Shown here: positions 8,032 to 13,726 of the stretch, piece after piece
How positions within the stretch are numbered: the stretch's first letter is position 1
Layout: each line of letters opens with the position of its first letter
Assembly: GCA_964610175.1 (NCBI GenBank)
Contig: CAZSVE010000037.1
Span: 1 to 29,168 of the forward strand
From: CAZSVE01 sp964610175
Lineage (GTDB): Bacteria > Pseudomonadota > Gammaproteobacteria > HK1
Length of the DNA: 29,168 bases
Direction of reading: 5' to 3'
The notes under the pieces: generated by a model
Told to the model about the DNA's origin: nothing
What the model saw: the letters and a program-made list of their open reading frames with translations, nothing else
The model's database searches: none
Made by a program: the position numbers and the translations under genes

Positions 8032-8484
8032 TTAGCGCCATCTCAAGGGAATACGGAAGAGAATTCGATGGCTATTCTTTACACCTTCCCGCCAAATCCA
8101 CGCTTGAATATGTGGTTGACGACCGATGTAGCGGAAATAATGATGAGCTCCATGGCGAGCCAATCCGATGCCTATCCTAATGACTGGTATTACCCACACC
8201 CATTCGCCTTCCGTCGCCTCCATCTCCTCTGGAGACAGCATCGCTAACTCCATCGGTTCCGCGCCTTCCTCGAACAGCGCTTGCGCATCGCCATCGGTAA
8301 GTTCCACAAGCGAAAACGATTGCATCGAATCGGCATCTTGTTGCTCGAACAGCGATTGAATATCGGCCTCCGTGAACTGCGCGGGCGCGGCCAGAGACGA
8401 AATGGATGTATTGCTGGCCAAGGCGGGCATTACTACCATCATGGATAATACTCCGGCGATAATGGTTGTTTTCAGTTTCTTCAT
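8032..8484 (-). CDS. Sec-exported precursor P1 with C39-type leader motif
   Basis: A 150-residue precursor. Residues 1-23 are a Sec signal peptide (MKKLKTTIIAGVLSMMVVMP, then ALA|S). Residues ~36-82 form an acidic spacer containing two related segments (TEADIQSLFEQQDADSM and TDGDAQALFEEGAEPM). Residues 83-93 are LSPEEMEATEG, which resembles the double-glycine-type leader end recognised by C39 peptidases, although the final pair is EG rather than GG. The rest is hydrophobic then basic cargo (EWVWVIPVIRIGIGLARHG, ending RQPHIQAWIWREGVKNS and RIPLRWR). I chose the ATG at 8484 because AGGAG sits six bases before it; an upstream ATG at 8505 would add seven charged residues before the signal. It is a paralogue of P2, P3 and P4. 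The C-terminus is shared with P3. It is probably matured by the C39 peptidase at 6962. Confidence 0.78.
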   Translation of the reverse strand: MKKLKTTIIAGVLSMMVVMPALASNTSISSLAAPAQFTEADIQSLFEQQDADSMQSFSLVELTDGDAQALFEEGAEPMELAMLSPEEMEATEGEWVWVIPVIRIGIGLARHGAHHYFRYIGRQPHIQAWIWREGVKNSHRILFRIPLRWR

Positions 8485-8540
8485 ATGAAGCTCCTCATCA
8501 TGCAATGAAATTGAATGCCGAAAGAAATCAGGGCAGAAAA

Positions 8541-8625
8541 GAACATATTAGCGCTTCGCGCCAAGATTGAAAGGAGGGATAGTTTTGGTTCGCGCACGGA
8601 ATCCTTGTTTTTCCGATACCTGAAT
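8541..8625 (+). repeat. Element I, copy B
   Basis: It carries both family ends: GAACATATTAGCGCTTCGCG at 8541 and TTTTTCCGATACC ending near 8620. It lies between the P2 and P1 genes, 56 bp upstream of the P1 start. Read on the minus strand, its gene-facing end holds TTTCAA, 16 bases, then TAATAT, a plausible promoter for P1. Confidence 0.75.
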
Positions 8626-8706
8626 AAGATGCGGATACGCGCGATAAATTGCATATCCGCATCAGAATGTCGATTTTCCCGGAATGTGGAAAAATCAAAC
8701 CGCTAT

Positions 8707-9066
8707 CTAATAATTGTTTATTGTAATATTGATAGTACCGCTACCGTAGTTATTAATCTCTATATTATTCTGGTTACCAGAATTCTGGTTAGCAGTACTC
8801 CATGCTCGATATGCACTATATCCAGAATAAAGTATTACTCCAGCCCTAATTACAACCCAAACCCACGCACCCTCCGTCGCCTCCATCTCCTCTGGAGACA
8901 GCATCGCCAACTCCATCGGACCGACATCTTGCGCAAACAGCGCTTGGGTATCGGTCTCCGTAAATTGCGCGGCCCCACGCGGGACGGATGTATTACTGGC
9001 CAAGGCGGGCATTGCCAATGTCGCGGACAGTGCGCCAGCGATAATGGTGGTTTTCAGACTCTTCAT
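8707..9066 (-). CDS. Sec-exported precursor P2, Asn/Ile-rich cargo
   Basis: A 119-residue precursor. Residues 1-23 are a signal peptide nearly identical to those of P1, P3 and P4. A short acidic spacer (QFTETDTQALFAQDVGPMEL, ~34-53) is followed by LSPEEMEATEG at 56-66. The cargo is 53 residues: a hydrophobic stretch (AWVWVVIRAGVILYSGYSAY), then an Asn-rich end with two similar strands, NIEINNYGSG and TINITINNY. That end is polar, alternating and beta-prone, and looks amyloid- or curlin-like rather than enzymatic. The ATG at 9066 is chosen for the GAGGAG before it. Unlike its siblings, no small gene follows it: element I copy B and then P1 come next. A copy of the barrel gene's last codons lies just upstream at 9127-9210. 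Confidence 0.75.
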   Translation of the reverse strand: MKSLKTTIIAGALSATLAMPALASNTSVPRGAAQFTETDTQALFAQDVGPMELAMLSPEEMEATEGAWVWVVIRAGVILYSGYSAYRAWSTANQNSGNQNNIEINNYGSGTINITINNY

Positions 9067-9126
9067 AAAAAACTCCTCATAAATAAAATCAAACAAGTAA
9101 ATCGGGACGATTTCACAACCGGCCCA

Positions 9127-9210
9127 TCAAAACGTATGCAGCCAGTTGAGCCTCAGGTTCGCCCCGTCTGAACCTGAGGCATTCTCTTGTAAGGTGAAGT
9201 TCAACTCCAT
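9127..9210 (-). pseudogene. 3' remnant of a duplicated outer-membrane barrel gene
   Basis: These 84 bases encode MELNFTLQENASGSDG then ANLRLNWLHTF and a stop, matching the last 25 codons of the intact barrel gene at 11359 with one substitution. Similarity continues through the stop codon, the 3' non-coding bases (GGCCCATCAAAACGTATG in both orientations of reading) and the spacer down to the following precursor gene. The unit of barrel end, spacer and precursor was therefore duplicated, and the extra barrel copy was then deleted to this stub. It serves only as a historical marker. Confidence 0.85.
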
Positions 9211-9372
9211 GGAGTGGTTTTTTGGAAAGAAGCGAGAAAATAGCACATAACCAACACAGCAATGATAAGAACTACCGAGAAAATTAGATCCCAATATGGA
9301 GGTTTTGTATAATAAGCATTCTCTAATTATTTCAGTCTTATTTTTCTCAATTCCTTTCCCTTCCCACCGATT

Positions 9373-9636
9373 TCATCGCTCTTCAAAAAAATCACTTCCC
9401 GATACAGGGAGTAAGGTTGACCAAAAGCCTTGATCGTCTACGGTAACACTTACCCTGATGATTTTCTTTTCCTTGTCTTCATAAAAAGCATTTGCTCTTA
9501 TTTGATACTCTACTCCTTTATGAAATTCAAATTCATGTTTGGATTCGCTTAATAGAGACTGAACCCTTTCTTTTCCGTCAGACAATATTTCTTTTACTTT
9601 ACTGTCCGCAAGACATTTCGCTATTACTTTATCCAT
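9373..9636 (-). CDS. Small hypothetical protein, putative partner/immunity of precursor P3
   Basis: An 87-residue soluble protein with a charged helical N-terminal half (KVKEILSDGKERVQSLLSES) and a beta-rich C-terminal half (YQIRANAFYEDKEKKIIRV, DDQGFWSTLLPV). The C-terminal half is paralogous to the protein at 7623-7886. It starts 146 bp after the P3 stop, the same spacing seen between P1 and its own follower. There is no signal peptide, so it would act in the cytoplasm. The family is not recognised. An immunity or chaperone role is inferred from the matched pairing of paralogous precursors with paralogous followers. Confidence 0.6.
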   Translation of the reverse strand: MDKVIAKCLADSKVKEILSDGKERVQSLLSESKHEFEFHKGVEYQIRANAFYEDKEKKIIRVSVTVDDQGFWSTLLPVSGSDFFEER

Positions 9637-9688
9637 TTCTAGTGAGTCGCCAACTTAAGGGAAGGTGAACGATTACTCTCCATTCTAC

Positions 9689-9763
9689 GTTCTCCCCTTG
9701 CGAATGCCATATTCCGAGAACTGGAATTTGGTAATCCCGGGGAGAACTGAATAGCCCCGGGGC
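9689..9763. repeat. Inverted repeats in the P3-to-partner spacer
   Basis: GTTCTCCCC (9689-9697) is the exact reverse complement of GGGGAGAAC (9739-9747), and AGCCCCGGGGCT (9753-9764) is a palindrome. They lie in the spacer between P3 and its small follower, in the same relative place as the inverted repeat after P1. The sequence differs, but both spacers can fold. Confidence 0.4.
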
Positions 9764-9782
9764 TCTTTACGAATTAATGCCT

Positions 9783-10310
9783 TTAACGCCTGTGACTTCC
9801 CCAGGAGGTTCTTCGGCCAGCAGGGACGCGGACATTAAAGTCCGAGTTTTTAACACCCTTCCTGTAAATAGTCATCTGAATATGAGGTCTGTTCCCCCGT
9901 AACGGTCCCCATGCGTTAGAGAAACGATGAGGTTTTTTATCATAGTGACCTCTTACTCGAATCGTTCTTACATAGCGCCACGCACGAGGAACGTATCGAG
10001 CTGTGGCTCGGGCTGCGGCAAAAAACCACTCTCCTTCCGTCGCCGCCATCTCCTCTGGAGACAGCATCGCCAATTCCATCGGTTCGGCGCCTTCCTCGAA
10101 CAGTGCTTGTGCATCATCATCGGTAAGTTCCACAATCGAAAACGATTGCATCGAATCGGCATCTTGTTGCTCGAACAGCGACTGAATATTGGCCTCCGTG
10201 AATTGCGCGGACGCAACCCCAGGCGGGACGGATGTATTACTGGCCAAAGCGGGCATTGCCACCATCATGGATAATACCCAGGCGATAATGGTCGTCTCCA
10301 AACTCTTCAT
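9783..10310 (-). CDS. Sec-exported precursor P3 with C39-type leader motif
   Basis: A 175-residue precursor. Residues 1-23 are a Sec signal ending MPALA|S. Residues ~36-82 are the long acidic spacer, nearly identical to that of P1, with the duplicated TEANIQSLFEQ / TDDDAQALFEE segments. LSPEEMAATEG is at 83-93. The cargo is strongly basic and aromatic (EWFFAAARATARYVPRAWRY, then KKPHRFSNAWGPLRG) and ends with RPHIQMTIYRKGVKNS and RVPAGRR, which aligns with the end of P1. The start is supported by AGGAG. There is no known domain. The basic, compact C-terminus shared with P1 could be an antibacterial or nucleic-acid-binding module, but this is not demonstrable from sequence. Its presumed partner follows at 9373-9636. 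Confidence 0.78.
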   Translation of the reverse strand: MKSLETTIIAWVLSMMVAMPALASNTSVPPGVASAQFTEANIQSLFEQQDADSMQSFSIVELTDDDAQALFEEGAEPMELAMLSPEEMAATEGEWFFAAARATARYVPRAWRYVRTIRVRGHYDKKPHRFSNAWGPLRGNRPHIQMTIYRKGVKNSDFNVRVPAGRRTSWGSHRR

Positions 10311-10369
10311 GAAAAAACTCCTTAATGGATGAAATCAAGCTAAGGAAATTGGTTACTTCATTATAAACC

Positions 10370-10732
10370 TCATACTCCACTCATTGAGCTTTTGGGTGTA
10401 TGGTATTCGCTGTAATTTCTGTCAAGCCATATTTCAAAATCTCTTGGTGTTTTGCTTGTCAGCATAGCTTCAACACATGACATAAGCTCAACCGGAACGA
10501 CCCCTTGCAATTCTGATAGAGTAAGGTTCATGAGTTTTTCGTAGCTGATTTTTCTTAGGCATGAATTCGATGGAAAGTCCTCTATTCTAAATTTTATTGG
10601 AATGTTCAGAAAAAGAACTCTTCTATGTTCTTTTGGGATGCCGAATGAAATATAAAGACAAACCATCGTAAACTGGCGGACGAATGCCCGCCAGACTTGA
10701 TCATCCACATGTTCGCAATTAGATGACATCAT
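10370..10732 (-). CDS. Hypothetical protein following precursor P4, putative partner
   Basis: A 120-residue soluble protein with no signal peptide or transmembrane segment. The N-terminal part (VWRAFVRQFTMVCLYISFG) is hydrophobic and aromatic. The C-terminal half is helical (LMNLTLSELQGVVPVELMSC, then DFEIWLDRNYSEYH). It begins nine bases after the P4 stop with GGGGA upstream of a double ATG, so the two are clearly one transcription unit. It is unrelated to the 87-residue partners of P1 and P3, just as the P4 cargo is unrelated to theirs. No family is recognised. An immunity or dedicated-chaperone role is a positional inference. Confidence 0.6.
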   Translation of the reverse strand: MMSSNCEHVDDQVWRAFVRQFTMVCLYISFGIPKEHRRVLFLNIPIKFRIEDFPSNSCLRKISYEKLMNLTLSELQGVVPVELMSCVEAMLTSKTPRDFEIWLDRNYSEYHTPKSSMSGV

Positions 10733-10741
10733 GTCCCCTAT

Positions 10742-11293
10742 CTATCTTCCTAGGCGGAAAAAGCTACGATAGGTGCTATGCTTATTAAATCCTGTGCCAT
10801 TAAACCGGTGGTGAGTGGTGGTCGGTTTGACGCCACGGAAATTGAATCTTGCAGCCTGCTGAGCGTTCTTCTGCAAGGTAAAGGGATTGTAAAGGCCTTT
10901 ATTAACGGCAATTCCCCATCCGCCGCTTTTGTAGGGCCCTATTACCTTGACAAGCGAACCGGCACCGTAGGATGTTGCAACTCCTATAGCCGTATTTAGT
11001 GCGGCTCCACCCAAGCTCCATTGATTACTTGGAGTTGTGATTAGATACCAGCCCAACCCGATTCCTCCACCAATTACTCCATTCCAGATAATTGCCCCTT
11101 CCGTCTCTTGCATCTCCTCTGGAGACAGCGCCGCCAACTGCACCGACTTGGCATCCTGCTCGAACAGCGATTGCATATCGGTCTCCGTAAATTGCGCGGC
11201 CCCACGCGAAATGGATGTATTGCTGGCCAAGGCGGGCATTGCCACCATCATGGATAACGCCCAGGCGATAATGGTTATTTTCAGTTTCTTCAT
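10742..11293 (-). CDS. Sec-exported precursor P4, glycine-zipper-like cargo
   Basis: A 183-residue precursor. Residues 1-23 are the shared Sec signal. A short acidic spacer (QFTETDMQSLFEQDAKSVQL) is followed by LSPEEMQETEG at 56-66. The cargo starts AIIWNGVIGGGIGLGWYL and continues GGAALNTAIGVATSYGAG: Gly/Ala-rich, hydrophobic segments like glycine zippers of pore-forming or aggregating bacteriocins. A basic, His/Phe/Arg-rich tail follows (HHRFNGTGFNKHSTYRSFFR). The start has GAGGAG upstream. It is the first precursor after the outer-membrane barrel gene (65 bp gap), and its own follower starts nine bases after its stop. It is the most bacteriocin-like of the four. The overall scheme of export followed by C39 cutting is inferred. 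Confidence 0.78.
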   Translation of the reverse strand: MKKLKITIIAWALSMMVAMPALASNTSISRGAAQFTETDMQSLFEQDAKSVQLAALSPEEMQETEGAIIWNGVIGGGIGLGWYLITTPSNQWSLGGAALNTAIGVATSYGAGSLVKVIGPYKSGGWGIAVNKGLYNPFTLQKNAQQAARFNFRGVKPTTTHHRFNGTGFNKHSTYRSFFRLGR

Positions 11294-11358
11294 GTGAAAC
11301 TCCTCATTTATGAAATGAAAAAAAAGAAAATCGGAGCAACTCTCCTACAACCGGCCCA

Positions 11359-12234
11359 TCAAAACGTATGCAGCCAGTTGAGCCTCAGGTTCGCCCCGTC
11401 TGAACCTGATGCATTCTCTTGAAAGGTGAAGTTCAGCGTACTTCCCTTCGATATGCCGTATCCCACGCCGAGCAGCAGGTCGGTGCTGCTGCGTCTCAAC
11501 CCCTGGATTTGGCTGTCGACCTTATCCGCCTGTCGGTTTGTCCATTGCACACCCGTGGTAAGCGTCACGCGGTCGTTTACCGCGAAGGCGACGGATGGGT
11601 TGAGCAAAAACATATTGCCGGGCTCGTAATCCCTGTCGCCGTTTTTACGGCTTTGGTTCAATCGGTAGGCTGCGGTGAGCACGAACACCACCGGGTCTAT
11701 GGCCTTGTAGGTGGTCAGTCCGAACAAATACGATTTGAAGGAACTGCTGCTCTCGTACTTCTCATGGAGCGCAACCTCGCCGAAACCGAGCAGGGCGGGC
11801 GTGTCATCGTCTTCCTTGAATTGGTAATTTACCCCCGCCCACGCATCGGCGAAGCGGTTATCACTGCTGCTGCCAGTGCCCGAGACATTGCTGGTTCGAT
11901 TGCTGCTATAGAGGTAGCTGGCGCGGGTAAAGATCTCGGCTTTGGCGGTGAGACCGTAGCGCAAGCCTAGTGTACCCACCACCAGATCGCTATTGCTGAG
12001 ACTGTCGCCTACCAGCGTAGGTACCGTAACAAAGGAAGTCGTTCCCGTTTGGATGGTGATAGGTTCACCCGTGGATACGCCTTGCCTGTCGCTATTGGCA
12101 TAGGCTACCGAGACATCGAGCTTGATCTTACCCTTGTCGGTAATGAGATCCTCGACAGTCAGCGGTAATTCAGCATGGGCTACCACAGAAAACGCGGCAA
12201 GAGCAACCACGCAAAAAAAACGAATAGTATTCAT
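11359..12234 (-). CDS. Outer-membrane beta-barrel protein (FapF/MetA-pathway transporter type)
   Basis: A 291-residue protein with a signal peptide (FFCVVALAAFSVVAHA|E). The rest is a run of amphipathic beta strands with alternating hydrophobic residues and short turns (LGLRYGLTAKAEIFTRASYL, TDLLLGVGYGISKGSTLNFT) and a C-terminal strand ending NWLHTF, the terminal aromatic expected for BAM-dependent barrels. The repeated (T)AKAEIF and DRVTLT turns are typical of the Pfam group containing MetA-pathway phenol transporters and FapF. The gene heads the block of four C39-type precursors, so it is the natural candidate for their exit channel, parallel to FapF beside FapD. The barrel call is firm; the transport role is inference. 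A deleted second copy survives at 9127-9210. Confidence 0.78.
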   Translation of the reverse strand: MNTIRFFCVVALAAFSVVAHAELPLTVEDLITDKGKIKLDVSVAYANSDRQGVSTGEPITIQTGTTSFVTVPTLVGDSLSNSDLVVGTLGLRYGLTAKAEIFTRASYLYSSNRTSNVSGTGSSSDNRFADAWAGVNYQFKEDDDTPALLGFGEVALHEKYESSSSFKSYLFGLTTYKAIDPVVFVLTAAYRLNQSRKNGDRDYEPGNMFLLNPSVAFAVNDRVTLTTGVQWTNRQADKVDSQIQGLRRSSTDLLLGVGYGISKGSTLNFTFQENASGSDGANLRLNWLHTF

Positions 12235-12369
12235 AAACCTTATTCCAGTGAGTTTTCGCCACTCCGATACCGTTTATAACCAATGCGGTTCTCGTGAAAC
12301 CGGTATCCTTATTATATCAAGGGATACAGGACCAATGATCTCAATTCATCGGTGAATCGATTATCCCCC

Positions 12370-12981
12370 TCACAACACCGCCAACACCCCATTACTTGGC
12401 TTCCCCTCCCCGGCCTTGTTGATCGCCACCACGCGGAACACGAACCGTTTCCCGCTTTCCTGACCCGATAGAGTAACCTTGGGTTCCAGGGCCACCCCTA
12501 CATCGGTCCAGTGTTCCGAGCCATCCTCGCGGCGTTGGATCTTGTAGCTCGCGATATTCCCGCCATCCTTGGGTTTTTTCCAATCGAGGGCGATCCAGCC
12601 TTCGCCCCGGTCCGAGGATTTCAGGTCATATACCGCGCCGGGGGGCGCCAATGGCGTCTTATGCCGACGGCCGCTCCAGCCGAGGAGTTTGAGTTTGCCA
12701 TCGTCGTAATCCACGGTGTTCTCGGCATAGCGTAGCTCGGACTTTATGCTGCTCGCCACCGCATCGAGGACCCGGTCCTTCTTCTCCAGGGCCAGCTTGG
12801 CCTGGGCCTGGGCCGCCACCAGGGCCTCTTTCGCCGCTTCATACTCCGCGATAACGGCATCGAGATCGGCGACGGATATGGGCGGGGCGGGATAGATGTC
12901 GGTATTGGCTGCGAGACCGGCGGATACTTCCCGCCCAAGGTCAAGGATTTTTGCTTCTACACTGGGGAATTTCGATGTCAT
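12370..12981 (-). CDS. Fibronectin type III domain protein with N-terminal coiled coil
   Basis: A 203-residue protein with no signal peptide. Residues ~35-85 are an Ala/Glu/Lys-rich helix likely to form a coiled coil (VIAEYEAAKEALVAAQAQAK). Residues ~112-203 form one FN3 domain: PPGAVYDLKSSDRG, then GWIALDWKKPKDGG, YKIQRRE, RFVFRVVAINKAGEGKPSNG. The conserved Trp, Tyr and the ...NKAGEG.PS loop are all present. The function is unknown; such proteins usually mediate protein-protein contact. A decayed copy of the FN3 domain lies inverted at 13451-13642. The ATG at 12981 lies 21 bp downstream of element I copy C, which offers a promoter-like end to it. Confidence 0.72.
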   Translation of the reverse strand: MTSKFPSVEAKILDLGREVSAGLAANTDIYPAPPISVADLDAVIAEYEAAKEALVAAQAQAKLALEKKDRVLDAVASSIKSELRYAENTVDYDDGKLKLLGWSGRRHKTPLAPPGAVYDLKSSDRGEGWIALDWKKPKDGGNIASYKIQRREDGSEHWTDVGVALEPKVTLSGQESGKRFVFRVVAINKAGEGKPSNGVLAVL

Positions 12982-13002
12982 GGTTAGACTCCTATTGGTG
13001 AG

Positions 13003-13088
13003 GGCATGTTAACGCTTCGCGCCAAGGTTGAAAGGGGGTAGGCATCGGTATACACAGGGATTCTCCCTGCTTCATTTTTCCGATACCT
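13003..13088 (+). repeat. Element I, copy C
   Basis: It carries GGCATGTTAACGCTTCGCGC at one end and ATTTTTCCGATACC at the other. It lies 21 bp upstream of the FN3 gene on the minus strand, with the hairpin end toward the gene. The middle holds its own hairpin, CAGGGA-TTC-TCCCTG, not seen in the other copies. Confidence 0.72.
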
Positions 13089-13198
13089 TACATATCCAGT
13101 GGATTCTCCTGATAAGTTCCCATCTCGCGTGCAGGAAGAGGAGTCGATTATCCGATGCGCGGGGAAAATCAGCAAGGAACGCGGGAGGCATCGCCCAT

Positions 13199-13429
13199 TT
13201 CTCGGGGAAAATAAACAATTTATCCGGACAAATGGGTAAGTTATCTGGAAAAGTTTGTGATTTATCCGGACAACTCGGCGATTTGCCTGGACGAATGAGT
13301 TGTTTGTCCAGAAAAGTTGTGGATTTGTCTAGACAAACGAGTTGTTTTCCCAGACGGATTTGTCATCTTCCCGGACAATGCACTCAGTTTTCGCGGCAAA
13401 TTGGCCATTTGTCGCGATGGATCCATGGG
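13199..13429. repeat. Degenerate 21-bp tandem repeat (11 units)
   Basis: Eleven head-to-tail 21-bp units run from 13199 to 13429. Typical units are TTATCCGGACAAATGGGTAAG, shown here in part as TTATCCGGACAA, with variants TTATCTGGAAAA, TTGCCTGGACGA, TTGTCTAGACAA. The first nine bases keep a TCCGGA-like palindrome, while the last nine vary. Because 21 is a multiple of three, both strands stay open and encode heptads such as LSGQMGK, LSGKVCD, LSGQLGD. The open frame at 13028-13447 begins inside element I and lacks a ribosome binding site, so this is more likely a minisatellite than a protein. Confidence 0.75.
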
Positions 13430-13450
13430 ACGTGTGGGTATAAGTGATTT

Positions 13451-13642
13451 AATGAGGGTGAGGTCGCCGCCTATAAACTTCGGCGCTGGGAAGATGGCTC
13501 GGAGAGCTGGGTCGAGGCAGGCATGGAACAGGAGATCACCGTCTCGGGACAACCGACCGACAAGAGATTAGAATTCCGCGTTGTGACCATGAATAAGGCT
13601 GGCGAAGGTGAGCCGAGTAATGGGGTGTTGGCGGTGCTTTGA
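13451..13642 (+). pseudogene. FN3-domain remnant, inverted duplicate of the 12370 gene
   Basis: On the plus strand this reads FNEGEVAAYKLRRWEDGSES, then EFRVVTMNKAGEGEPSNG and VLAVL followed by stop. It parallels the C-terminal half of the FN3 protein on the opposite strand (YKIQRREDGSEHW, FRVVAINKAGEGKPSNG, VLAVL). An in-frame stop lies directly upstream, and the N-terminal part of the domain and the coiled coil are missing. It is a decayed second FN3 gene, separated from its relative by element I and the 21-bp repeat. Confidence 0.85.
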
Positions 13643-13726
13643 ATAATAAAAATCTTTCGAGGAAGAGATTTAAGAGATTTTTGGAAGATGTTAAGAGTAA
13701 ACAACCAGTTCTTAGGAGAAATATTA

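Noticed and set aside
8515..9171. A 218-codon plus-strand frame
   Set aside because: It spans element I and the antisense of P2; P2 has a signal peptide, ribosome binding site and paralogues.
13199..13429. CRISPR array
   Set aside because: Units are contiguous 21-mers without spacers between constant repeats, and no cas genes are nearby.
13028..13447. A possible gene encoding xLSGQxx heptads
   Set aside because: It begins inside element I, has no ribosome binding site, and its openness follows from a 21-bp repeat. Kept as a repeat, not a gene.
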